Assembly (NCBI GenBank): GCA_041389725.1
Contig: JAWKRG010000005.1
Coordinates: forward strand, 558,001 to 622,000
Direction of reading: 5' to 3'
DNA length: 64,000 nt
Source: Polyangiaceae bacterium
GTDB taxonomy: Bacteria; Myxococcota_A; Polyangia; Polyangiales; Polyangiaceae
The translations under genes and the position numbers were made by a program. The notes beneath the pieces were generated by a model. The model was not told the origin of the DNA. It saw only the letters and a list, made by a program, of their open reading frames with translations, and did not search any database. Shown here piece by piece: positions 41,559 through 49,122 of the stretch; position 1 is the first letter of the stretch; each line of letters begins with the position of its first letter.

Positions 41559-43031
41559 GTGTCCGTCACGACGGAGTTGGTGATCAAGGCGGGGCTCGGG
41601 GCCTTGGTCGCCGCGTTGATCGCCACGCGAGTGGACGCGCGCCGCCACGGTCGCGTGGTCTTCGGGGTTCTCGCCGTCGTCTCCGCCGCGGCGTTCTTCA
41701 ACTTCGGCGCGTTCCACGGGGCGCGCTACGCGCATCACGGCGAGCTCTTTCACTACGTGCTCGGCTCCAAGTACTTCGCGGAGCTGGGCTACGACGGTCT
41801 GTACGCCGCGTCCCTGGAGGCGAGCGGGAATGCACCGATCTCGCGGCCAGCGCCGGTTCGAGATCTGCGCAGCTACCAACGGGTCGATCGATCGAGTCTG
41901 CAGGATCACCGGCAGCAGGTTCGCGGCCGCTTCAGCGATTCACGTTGGAACGAGTTCGTCGGCGATCACGGCTACCTCGTCGAAAACTCGGAGCCAGCCT
42001 ACGTGGACGCCTGGCGCAAGGACCACGGCTACAACGCGACACCAGCGTGGACGACGCTGGCGCGGGTCTTCAACTGGTTTCCCGTGAGCCGCGGCGCGAT
42101 CCTGTTCTGGACGCTGCTCGATCCGCTTTTGCTCGCGGTGATGTTCTGGGCGCTGTGGCGAACCTTCGGCTTCGTGCCGACGGCCCTGTCGCTCTGCGTA
42201 TTCGGCTTGGCGTATCTGTCCCGCTTCTACTGGGTCGGCGGCGCGTTCCTGCGTCACGACTGGTTGTGCGCGTCAGTGGTTGGCGTCTGTCTTCTCGAAC
42301 GCAAGCGGCCTGGCTGGGCCGGGCTGTGTTTCGGCTACGCCGCCGCGATGCGCGTGTTCCCGGCTCTGCTGCTGTTCGGCATCTTCGTGCACGCGCTGGC
42401 GCGATGGAAACGAGGCGACCGCAATCCGTGGCCGCTGTGGCTGGGTGCGTCCTTCGCTTGCACGGTCGCTGGGCTGGTGCTGGCCGGCGCACTCGCGGGG
42501 CGTGGCTTCGACGCCTGGAGCGAGTTCGCGAGCGCCATCGAGTTGCACCGCTCACACTGGTCCCGCAACCGCGTCGGGTCCTTCACGTCGCTGATGTACG
42601 CCTACGATTTCGTCACGCGCCCTGCTAGCGAGTGGGGCACGGTGGTGAGCGCCGACGCCTGGCAAGCAAAAGTGGACGCGTTCCGCGCCAATTGGTGGCC
42701 GCTGCGTGGAGTGGTGACCGTGGCGTGGCTCGCCGGCGTCGCGCGCGTCGCCTGGACGCGGCCGCGCGTGGAGTGCGCAGCGCTAGGGCTCGTCAGCATC
42801 TTCGCGCTCACGGAACCGACTTCGTACTACTGGAGTCTCTTGCTGCTCATTCCCTTCGTCGGTCGTCGCTGGCTCACGGTCATGACGCTTGCCGTCTCCT
42901 CGCTGCTCTGCGCCGTCGGCGCGGCGACGGGCATGTCCTTCGTGTACGCCGTGGCGGCCTACGCGTTGTTCGCCCTCTTCGCGCTCTGGCTCATGACCCG
43001 CACTGCGAACGGCGACGTCGTCTCGCCCTGA
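41559..43031 (+). CDS. Polytopic membrane protein, GT87/DUF2029-like
   Basis: 490 residues with about ten hydrophobic segments. After TM1-TM2 comes a long periplasmic loop with HYVLGSKYFAELGYDGLYAASLEA, a phrase typical of lipid-linked-sugar glycosyltransferases of the GT-C fold, where the loop after TM1 carries the acidic catalytic residue. Later: RVFNWFPVSRGAILFWTLLDPLLLAVMFWALW and GLCFGYAAAMRVFPALLLFGIF. It may transfer a sugar from a polyprenyl carrier at the outer face of the inner membrane; the assignment is from pattern only. The last 21 coding bases and stop are duplicated downstream (43037-43060), followed by copy B of the 97-bp element. Confidence 0.65.
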   Translation: MSVTTELVIKAGLGALVAALIATRVDARRHGRVVFGVLAVVSAAAFFNFGAFHGARYAHHGELFHYVLGSKYFAELGYDGLYAASLEASGNAPISRPAPVRDLRSYQRVDRSSLQDHRQQVRGRFSDSRWNEFVGDHGYLVENSEPAYVDAWRKDHGYNATPAWTTLARVFNWFPVSRGAILFWTLLDPLLLAVMFWALWRTFGFVPTALSLCVFGLAYLSRFYWVGGAFLRHDWLCASVVGVCLLERKRPGWAGLCFGYAAAMRVFPALLLFGIFVHALARWKRGDRNPWPLWLGASFACTVAGLVLAGALAGRGFDAWSEFASAIELHRSHWSRNRVGSFTSLMYAYDFVTRPASEWGTVVSADAWQAKVDAFRANWWPLRGVVTVAWLAGVARVAWTRPRVECAALGLVSIFALTEPTSYYWSLLLLIPFVGRRWLTVMTLAVSSLLCAVGAATGMSFVYAVAAYALFALFALWLMTRTANGDVVSP

Positions 43032-43060
43032 CGAGCGGCGACGCGGTCTCGCCCTGACGA
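43011..43060. repeat. 24-bp tandem duplication spanning the membrane protein stop codon
   Basis: 43011-43034 and 43037-43060 match at 22 of 24 positions; both contain TCTCGCCCTGACGA, so the TGA stop is repeated. Confidence 0.85.
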
Positions 43061-43078
43061 ATCGCCGGCACCCCTCCA

Positions 43079-43175
43079 ACCTATCGCGTAGAATTGCTCA
43101 AAAAGGTGAGCATTTCGACGACATACTCGAACATGTCCGCAAGATGACCACCATGGCGAGCATTTTTCCGACTTG
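43079..43175 (+). repeat. 97-bp dispersed element, copy B
   Basis: It begins ACCTATCGCG and ends CCGACTTG. It is about 91% identical to copy C. The core CGACATACTCGAACATGTCC is conserved, while the long stem seen in copy A is only partly preserved. Confidence 0.9.
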
Positions 43176-43240
43176 GGTACCGCGCTCCAAATTCCGAACT
43201 TTGCCCCGTCAACAGGGCGCGTTCGCACCCGGGCGCGACC

Positions 43241-44455
43241 TCAACTGAGTTCGCGACAGCGTTGCTCGAGCGTGCGTTCGAGCTGGGTCGTCTTGCGGTC
43301 GGCAAAGCCGATCACGCCGACTCTCCGCGCTCCGGCTTGGACGGCGTGGCACACCTCGTCGAGGATGGCGCGAGTGGCTGCGGCGCGGACACCGAAGCGC
43401 TCCGCAAACGTCACGAAGTGGGAGCGTCGGAGCTTCTTGTCGCGACCGTCGAGGGGGAGCGCCATGCTGGTGTCGCCGTAGGGCAGCGTCGTCAAGAGAT
43501 CGTAGGCGGGGGACAGCCTCAGGCTGGCGCGGTCCTCGTTGAGCAAGAGGCTGACGTTTTTGGCGTGCAGATCACCGTTGGCGATCGCTTGGGAGAAGGC
43601 CGCCAGGCGAATGAGGTTCGCGACGTCGAGGATTGCCGTCGAGCTGTGCGCGGCGATTGCGCTGGCGACCTCCGCCAGACTCACGGCGTACTTGTCCGCT
43701 GGGTAGCGATCCAAGAGCTGACACCCGTCCTCGACGTGCAGCTTCTCCGTCGTCCGGTCGAAGCGTCGGACCAGGAGCCCTACCGTGCCGTCGCGATCTT
43801 CGAGGACGCTAACCTCGGCCGTGTCGATGCCCGCGTCCCTGGCCAACCCCATGAAGAAGGCCTCGTTCTGCACGATGCGCGGGTAGTTCTGGGGCTCGAG
43901 TTTTAGCAAGTACGCTTCTCCCGCCAGCGCATCGATCGGCACCGAGATCATGGCAGCCGAGATCTTCTCTTGTACGCCCGGAGTCGTGTGCTGCTCTCCT
44001 TGGCCCGCGTAGTTCAGGCTCTGCCGCAAGAGTTCGTTGAACGACGCCTCCGCGACGCGAGCGAGATCTAGGGTCGGCCTGGTGGGCCGCGGCGGGTCCT
44101 CGCTACAAACGACAGCGATATCACCAACGCAGTCCTCGCCCGCCGCTGCGAGCAAGGAGAGCAAGTCTTCGGGGGAGGTCTTGACCGCGCCCAGCAGGGC
44201 CGCGTAGCGGGCGCCCTCGGGCAAGAGGTTTGCGAAGAAGGGATGGAGGTTGGTGCCGGCGATCTCGTGTGGCTCGGCTCTCAGCGGCAGGTGCAAGGCG
44301 ATGGCGCCAGCAAGGGGGCCCGGATCTGCTTCGTGCGCTTCCCGATAGCGCGTGTCGTAGGCGAACCGCGCGCCGCGCGCGGTGCGCTCGATCTGGCCGG
44401 CGAACTCGTCTCCGCGGTACACGGCCAGGCGTTCGACGGCGCTCTTGCGCGTCAC
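43241..44455 (-). CDS. hipA: HipA-family kinase toxin
   Basis: 404 residues. N-terminal domain: VYRGDEFAGQIERTARGARFAYD. Kinase motifs follow: the P-loop-like TPGVQEKISAAM (family form S-G-x-QxKx), the catalytic loop ANGDLHAKNVSLLL with the Asp, and the metal-binding SPAYDLL. FANLLPEGAR is also typical. HipA toxins phosphorylate a glutamyl-tRNA synthetase or related target and halt growth unless bound by HipB. It follows hipB with a 4-bp ATGA overlap, so both are made from one message. Catalytic residues appear intact, so activity is likely. Confidence 0.92.
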   Translation of the reverse strand: MTRKSAVERLAVYRGDEFAGQIERTARGARFAYDTRYREAHEADPGPLAGAIALHLPLRAEPHEIAGTNLHPFFANLLPEGARYAALLGAVKTSPEDLLSLLAAAGEDCVGDIAVVCSEDPPRPTRPTLDLARVAEASFNELLRQSLNYAGQGEQHTTPGVQEKISAAMISVPIDALAGEAYLLKLEPQNYPRIVQNEAFFMGLARDAGIDTAEVSVLEDRDGTVGLLVRRFDRTTEKLHVEDGCQLLDRYPADKYAVSLAEVASAIAAHSSTAILDVANLIRLAAFSQAIANGDLHAKNVSLLLNEDRASLRLSPAYDLLTTLPYGDTSMALPLDGRDKKLRRSHFVTFAERFGVRAAATRAILDEVCHAVQAGARRVGVIGFADRKTTQLERTLEQRCRELS

Positions 44456-44727
44456 TTCGCGTTCCCGATCGTGAGGGGCTCACGGCCGGGCTCGAGACGC
44501 AGCGTGAGCCCGAGCACCTGCAGCACGGCGAGTAGCTTGTCCAAGCGGACCGTGGTCTTGCCGTTCTCCAGCTCATACAGAAACGCGAGACCGCAGCCCG
44601 CAAACCTCGCAAGCGCGGCCTGGGTCAGCCCCAGCTGCTTTCGCCGCTCACGGATCGCCTGACCCAGCACCGCCGTCGTCGGTTCGGCGGGTCTCGGACG
44701 CGACTTCTTCAGGGTCTTTCGAGCCAT
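44452..44727 (-). CDS. hipB: HipB-family antitoxin, Xre-type HTH
   Basis: 91 residues. The Xre HTH runs from about residue 21 to 70: LGQAIRERRKQLGLTQAALARFAGCGLAFLYELENGKTTVRLDKLLAVLQVLGL. A Lys/Arg/Pro-rich head precedes it. It should bind HipA and repress its own promoter. The ATG at 44725-44727 lies inside the perfect palindrome CCATGCGATCGCATGG, so repressor binding would cover the start codon itself. Two further similar sites lie 50 and 100 bp upstream. Confidence 0.93.
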   Translation of the reverse strand: MARKTLKKSRPRPAEPTTAVLGQAIRERRKQLGLTQAALARFAGCGLAFLYELENGKTTVRLDKLLAVLQVLGLTLRLEPGREPLTIGNAK

Positions 44728-44850
44728 GCGATCGCATGGATTCTGCCGCTGTACGGCCCGCCAGGCAACAAATCAATGCGAACGCATGGATTTGCAGCGC
44801 GGATCGTCGCTAGCGAGGCGATTCCTCGCGATCGCAGGGATTTGCAGTGC
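44724..44850 (-). promoter_or_regulatory. Three operator-like repeats upstream of hipBA
   Basis: Related 25-bp sites start at 44726, 44776 and 44826, exactly 50 bp apart. The shared core is GCGATCGCATGGATTTGCAG, with site 1 reading ATGGATTCTGC. Site 1 contains a perfect 16-bp palindrome covering the hipB start. The spacing of about five helical turns puts the sites on the same DNA face. Confidence 0.6.
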
Positions 44851-44932
44851 TCGAAGCAGGCAACGAGACACGGGACAAAGCAACGCGCCAGTAAGACCTG
44901 TGTGGCGAACCGCGACGCCGTGCCACCCTGCG

Positions 44933-45316
44933 CTACCAGACTTGGCACTTGATGCCCGAAGCGCCCGCAATGGCGATCATGGTTCTTACGCCATCGAAGG
45001 AATACTTCACGCAGTCGGAGTCGAAGCACAACTCTCCGATGTCGCACTTGATCGTTGCATGACCGGGGCCAAACTCCCGTTCACCGCCGCAAGACGTCGC
45101 GGTGACCTCCGTCAGATGAAAGCTCGCTCCCAATCCAGCGTCCCCGCTCTGTTGGGAGCACAGCAGAGTTGCACCGTTGCACTCAGGGCATGGCGGCAAT
45201 GAGCCGTCAGCCGCCGCGTCCCCTCCCGCGTCAGACGCTGACTTGGCGTCTTGGGACTCCCCGCATCCACCCAGCGTCAGCGCTAGGGCGATCGTGGCCG
45301 CGACTCGCGCCAGCAT
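44933..45316 (-). CDS. Small lipoprotein, first of a paralogous pair
   Basis: 127 residues from ATG 45316, which has AAGGAG 7 nt upstream; the frame continues to another ATG at 45346. The lipobox is LALTLGGC, then an Asp/Ala linker. The mature part has cysteine pairs (PCPECNG, CSQQSG) and the conserved TATSCGGEREFG, KCDIGELCFDSDC and a C-terminal KCQVW. It is paralogous to the next gene upstream (45419-45889): SCSGIREFGHE and HCDTKQLCL occupy the same places. Exported, function unknown. It lies 205 bp from hipB. Confidence 0.7.
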   Translation of the reverse strand: MLARVAATIALALTLGGCGESQDAKSASDAGGDAAADGSLPPCPECNGATLLCSQQSGDAGLGASFHLTEVTATSCGGEREFGPGHATIKCDIGELCFDSDCVKYSFDGVRTMIAIAGASGIKCQVW

Positions 45317-45418
45317 TTGGCGGCTCCTTCCTGACAGCTGAACCATGCCACCGTCTCTGCCATCAGCTCTACCACGTCTGCTGTGAGCCGACCTTCACGT
45401 CATCGCCGACGCCACACG

Positions 45419-45889
45419 TCATTGGTTGAAGAACTTGCAGTGTAGGCTCACCGTGTCGAAGCTGTTTCCGCTGACGGCGAAGGGTTCGCAGCCCCCCAAG
45501 CACAGCTGTTTTGTGTCACAGTGAAGGGTCAGTTCTTCGTGACCGAATTCGCGAATGCCTGAGCACGACGTGGCTGTGTAGGTCGAGAAGGTCCATCGCC
45601 CTGCTTCCGGACCCGCGTCCTTCAGCACGCAATCGACGCCCAAGGCCTCGCATTCCGCGCACGGCTTGCTGACCGGCGCGTCCTCGCACCCGCCGTCACA
45701 CGTCGCGTCGCTCTCGGCGTCCCCGGCCGCGTCGCCCCCGGCGTCCCCGGTCGCGTCGCCCCCGGCGTCCCCGGCAGCGCCGCTAGCAGCGTCATCGGCA
45801 CATCCCCCGGTGGCCGCCAGTGTCAGCGCTACCGGCAGGACCCGAATCAAAGCGAAGCGCGCCAGCATCTTGCGTCTCAGCTGTGTCAT
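45419..45889 (-). CDS. Small lipoprotein, second of a paralogous pair
   Basis: 156 residues from ATG 45889; ATG 45868 is an alternative that aligns with the ribosome-binding-site-supported start of its paralogue. The lipobox is LAATGGC, followed by an expanded GDAGGDATGDAGG linker encoded by GC-rich tandem DNA. The Cys module CAECEALGVDCVL, TSCSGIREFGHEELTLHC and LCLGGCEPF matches its neighbour at 44933-45316. The pair probably arose by tandem duplication. Function unknown. Confidence 0.68.
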   Translation of the reverse strand: MTQLRRKMLARFALIRVLPVALTLAATGGCADDAASGAAGDAGGDATGDAGGDAAGDAESDATCDGGCEDAPVSKPCAECEALGVDCVLKDAGPEAGRWTFSTYTATSCSGIREFGHEELTLHCDTKQLCLGGCEPFAVSGNSFDTVSLHCKFFNQ

Positions 45890-46152
45890 GGGCGTCGGCC
45901 TTGCGCAAGGCAGAATCGCTTTGCGCACAGTTGCGCAACTTCTGCTCAACCGATCGAGTAGTCGAGCAGGTCCAAGGGTCTGCGCGTTCGCTTTCTCCTT
46001 CGAGTGCGTTGGCCGACGTCACTTGCGGCTCCCGCGGGCCTTCGCGCCCCGTTGAGCGCCCCTTCCCGCCCTTTCGCGCGGGGCCCTTGCGCCCCTTCGC
46101 GTTCGTTGCGAGCGGATGGACTGTCATGGACGACCATTGCAGTCGCCAGTCG

Positions 46153-46190
46153 CCCGCGGCCCGCGGCCCGCGGCCCGCGGCCCGCGGCCC
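46153..46190. repeat. 7-bp run CCCGCGG, five copies
   Basis: Five consecutive CCCGCGG units followed by CCC end 5 bp before copy C of the 97-bp element. Confidence 0.85.
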
Positions 46191-46195
46191 CTGCA

Positions 46196-46292
46196 ACCTA
46201 TCGCCGAGAATTGCTCGGAAAGGTGAGCATTTCGACGACATACTCGGACATGTCCGCAAGTTGATCACCATGACGAGCATTTCTCCGACTTG
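46196..46292 (+). repeat. 97-bp dispersed element, copy C
   Basis: It begins ACCTATCGCC and ends CCGACTTG. It is about 91% identical to copy B, with the same length and orientation and no gaps. Confidence 0.9.
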
Positions 46293-46463
46293 ATCATGGC
46301 GACTTGGCGGTTGCGGAGCGTCTCGCGTCGGAACCCTCGCGACGCACTCCGTTGAGAGGCGCGCGCTCGTAGCGCGGTGTTGCTGCGTGAAGTCGCGGCG
46401 GTACAGGCGCGCGCTCACCCGGACGTGCTCGGACGAGCGCACCCAAACAGCGAACGGAAGAGT

Positions 46464-46613
46464 TGCCTACACGCGGCTCGAGCGCGAACGCGCCCGCCGC
46501 GTCGCCCCCGCAGTGCCTACACGCGGCTCGAGCGCGAACGCGCCTGCCGCGTCGCCCCCGCAGTGCCTACGAGCGGTCTCGCGCGCGCCGCCCACGCCGT
46601 CGCAGCGCGCCGA
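46464..46613. repeat. 50-bp tandem repeat overlapping the GH15 stop codon
   Basis: Units start at 46464, 46514 and 46564. The first two are nearly identical; the third, more diverged, contains the true 3' end of the GH15 gene. On the minus strand each unit carries a GTAGGCA where the real stop TAG sits. Confidence 0.8.
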
Positions 46614-48828
46614 TGCCCAGCAACGAAAACGCGAGTAGCAACGACGCCGGCGAGGGTGTGCGCGTCACGCGACAGCCGCAGCCTCCGTCCTCTTCGTCTT
46701 TCGGCGCGGCCGAAGAGCCGCCCGCGCCACCACCCGCGCCACTCGTGCCGCCCGCGCCGCCGGTGCCACTGTTGCCGCCGCTGCCCTCGGCTGCGTACTC
46801 GCCGCAAGGGATGAAGTCGTTGGGCGACTCGCGGTCCATCAGCGCAATGGAGTACGTGCCCGCGCCGAAGCCGACCATGGGCATCTCGCCGCGATAGTCC
46901 GCGTTGGCGGCGTCGTGCAGTTCGCTGATCAGGTTGAAGTTCTCGTTGCCCTGGCCGGTGTTCCACTCCAGCAGCGGCGCGCCGTCGGTGTCGCCCATCT
47001 TGCGCATGGCCACGACGGTTCGCAGATCCACGAACACCCATTCCTGGCTGTCGTACCAGCCGCCGTCGTCGTTGCGGAAGAAGCCGCGGCCGCTCGGCGG
47101 CACGAGCTGGCTCTTCATCGCCGCAAGGGTCGCCTTCGCGGCGCGACCCGTCGGATCGACCAAGCCCATGCCCACGGCCTCGATCGCCGCCGCATCCAAA
47201 AAGCCCGAACCCTGGTTCAGCTCTTCCAAGCTCTGGGCAATGGTGCCGTCGGGTGCCGCAAGCGTGTTCACCAGGGCGTCGCGCGCGCGGCGCCCCGCAT
47301 CGCGATAGGTCGTCGCGCGTTCGGTGTCTCCCATCTGCTCCGCGAGGCGAGCCGCGCGGCAGAGTCCGTTCGCCGCCGTCAGCGTGGTGTAGGCAAAGTG
47401 CTTCTGCTGGCCGTTCCAATGCACTTCCCAAATGCTGGAGTCGGCGGCAATCAAGCCTGAGGGCTCTTGCAGCGCCACCAGCGTGTCGGCCACCTTGGTG
47501 CTGACCGTGGGCCACCAGGTCTGAAGGCTCGCGCTGTCTTTGCTGTGCTCGACGTACTCGTCCAGCGTCCACAAGAACAAACCAAAGCCATCGAACTCGA
47601 TGTTTGGGCCGTTCTCGTTGGAGTCCGTCTCTTCCACACCGTCGCCGAAGTAGCGCGTGATGCTGATCTGATAGGGGTGCCCGACCTCGTTTTGGTACTT
47701 GCCGCTGTCCGCCCCGAGCTGGAAGGCGAGCGCCTTCTTCACCTCGTCGCTGTGTCCCGAGCGAGCCAGGGCCACCACGGCGTAGGCCATGTCGCGCACC
47801 CAAGAGATGTTCCACATTCCCGGCGGCAAACTAGCGAGGATCTGCCCGTCGCCCTTGCCGGGTTCGGTGACCTGGCCCATGCGCAGCACCGCCATCGATT
47901 GGCGATAGAGCGCCGCTTCGGTGCTCGACAGGCCCGCCGGTGGCGCCGTGTGCCAGGCGTCCCACGCGGCCTTTTCGTCGTCCAACAGCTGCTGCGGCGT
48001 CCGACCCTTCACCCAGGCGCGCACTGCATCGATGCGCGGCGCCACGTCGCTCTTGTCGTCGAGCACCACGAAGGATCCGAACCAGGCCGACTGGCCATCG
48101 CTGAGCGTGCCCAGATCGAACTGCAGCCCCGCAGCGGCATCGTCGTAGCTGCCGCCGGTGCCGGCGTTGTCGGTCAGATCGGCGCCAGAGCTCAGCAGCG
48201 TGAAGGGATTGTCCGGGCTCGACGCGTGGTGCGCCGACGGCGAGAGCGCTCCGTACGCGAGAGTGAGACCACTTCCGCCCCACTCCATCCACGCGTCACG
48301 CGCGGCGTCCCACTGCGTCGTTTCTCCGGACGCACTTGGCTCCGGCGCACCGCTGCCAAGATGGAAGTTGAACAGCGAGTAGCCCGACACCGGAACCGCG
48401 CCCCCCGAAGTGCGCGTCACTCGCACCAGGTTGACGTAGGCGTGCTCGGCTAGTCCCATCGGAGCGAACACGTACTCGCTGCTCGACAGTCCGCTCAGCT
48501 CGCGCTCGATGACGATGACGCCGGTGCCCGGCTCGTAGCGGACGCTCTTGGGCGCCGTATCGACCAACCAGCTGCCGGCTGTACCGGCTGCACCGATGCG
48601 CACGCCAGGATAGGCGTCGAAGGCGACGTCCCGCGTGCGACTGCCGTCGCTGCGCGCTTGGTAGGGATGTTCGAGAAAGCTCGTGACCCGACTGCTCGCC
48701 ACGTCGTAGCCCACGACGGCTCGACCGTTGGACGACACGAGCATGGGAGCGGACTGGTGAGGAGCGACCTCCGCACGGGCCGGCACCGTCAACGCCACGA
48801 TGGCGGAAGCAAGGAAAGCAGCGCGCAT
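46567..48828 (-). CDS. GH15 glucoamylase-like surface protein with MYXO-CTERM tail
   Basis: 753 residues from ATG 48828; the open frame continues to 50046 but the extra part is antisense to the porin gene. A signal peptide (MRAAFLASAIVALTVPARAE) precedes an N-terminal beta-sandwich domain and an (alpha/alpha)6 barrel with WNISWVRDMAYAVVALARSGH, IEFDGFGLFLWTLDEYV, SSIWEVHWNGQQKHFAYTT (likely acid Glu) and GWYDSQEWVFVD. A Gly/Ser linker follows, then GCGC, a hydrophobic stretch and RRRGRRARDRS, which is the MYXO-CTERM sorting signal. It should release glucose from alpha-glucans at the cell surface. TAGGCT lies 8 nt before the start. Confidence 0.87.
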   Translation of the reverse strand: MRAAFLASAIVALTVPARAEVAPHQSAPMLVSSNGRAVVGYDVASSRVTSFLEHPYQARSDGSRTRDVAFDAYPGVRIGAAGTAGSWLVDTAPKSVRYEPGTGVIVIERELSGLSSSEYVFAPMGLAEHAYVNLVRVTRTSGGAVPVSGYSLFNFHLGSGAPEPSASGETTQWDAARDAWMEWGGSGLTLAYGALSPSAHHASSPDNPFTLLSSGADLTDNAGTGGSYDDAAAGLQFDLGTLSDGQSAWFGSFVVLDDKSDVAPRIDAVRAWVKGRTPQQLLDDEKAAWDAWHTAPPAGLSSTEAALYRQSMAVLRMGQVTEPGKGDGQILASLPPGMWNISWVRDMAYAVVALARSGHSDEVKKALAFQLGADSGKYQNEVGHPYQISITRYFGDGVEETDSNENGPNIEFDGFGLFLWTLDEYVEHSKDSASLQTWWPTVSTKVADTLVALQEPSGLIAADSSIWEVHWNGQQKHFAYTTLTAANGLCRAARLAEQMGDTERATTYRDAGRRARDALVNTLAAPDGTIAQSLEELNQGSGFLDAAAIEAVGMGLVDPTGRAAKATLAAMKSQLVPPSGRGFFRNDDGGWYDSQEWVFVDLRTVVAMRKMGDTDGAPLLEWNTGQGNENFNLISELHDAANADYRGEMPMVGFGAGTYSIALMDRESPNDFIPCGEYAAEGSGGNSGTGGAGGTSGAGGGAGGSSAAPKDEEDGGCGCRVTRTPSPASLLLAFSLLGIGALRRRGRRARDRS

Positions 48829-48836
48829 GGCCGGGC

Positions 48837-48842
48837 AGCCTA
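48837..48842 (-). promoter_or_regulatory. -10 box TAGGCT of the GH15 gene
   Basis: GCTAGGCT on the coding strand ends 8 nt before ATG 48828, with no Shine-Dalgarno sequence. Confidence 0.45.
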
Positions 48843-48877
48843 GCGCATCGACGCGCGGCAGGCCCGAGGCGGCGACC

Positions 48878-49033
48878 TCACTGAACGGTGTCGAAGTTCT
48901 CGCTATCCTTCGGCTCTTCTCGGTCGCCGGGCGACAGCAAGAAGATGAAGGGAATGGCAGAGATGGCCACGAACAGCAGCCCGACAATCTTGGTGAGGGT
49001 GACCAGTCCCGGTTCCATGTCGCGGCGGAGCAT
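48878..49033 (-). CDS. Small single-span membrane protein, 51 residues
   Basis: ATG at 49031-49033 to TGA at 48878-48880. A short basic head (MLRRDMEPG) is followed by one hydrophobic segment (LVTLTKIVGLLFVAISAIPFIFLL, about residues 10-33) and a charged acidic tail (SPGDREEPKDSENFDTVQ). The amino acid pattern is that of a real small membrane protein rather than antisense noise. It sits between the GH15 gene (stop 50 bp before GH15 start, same strand) and the divergent porin gene, so it may be co-transcribed with GH15. CTGGAG lies 11 nt before the start. No family is recognised. Confidence 0.55.
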   Translation of the reverse strand: MLRRDMEPGLVTLTKIVGLLFVAISAIPFIFLLSPGDREEPKDSENFDTVQ

Positions 49034-49122
49034 GGCGTCTGACTCCAGCCGCCGCAAGCTGATCTTTTTCGCGCAGTTTTTTCAGCATTTCCAGCGCCGG
49101 TGGGGCCTGCTATCGAAGCGCC

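Larger units (their letters stand above)
45890..46566. other. Intergenic stretch with repeats, no gene seen
   Basis: It contains a 7-bp CCCGCGG run, copy C of the 97-bp element and a 50-bp tandem repeat that begins at the GH15 stop codon. Open frames here are arginine-, alanine- and proline-rich and have no homology I recognise. Confidence 0.6.

Noticed and set aside
46464..46613. CRISPR-like 50-bp repeats
   Set aside because: Units are contiguous without spacers and overlap a coding stop.
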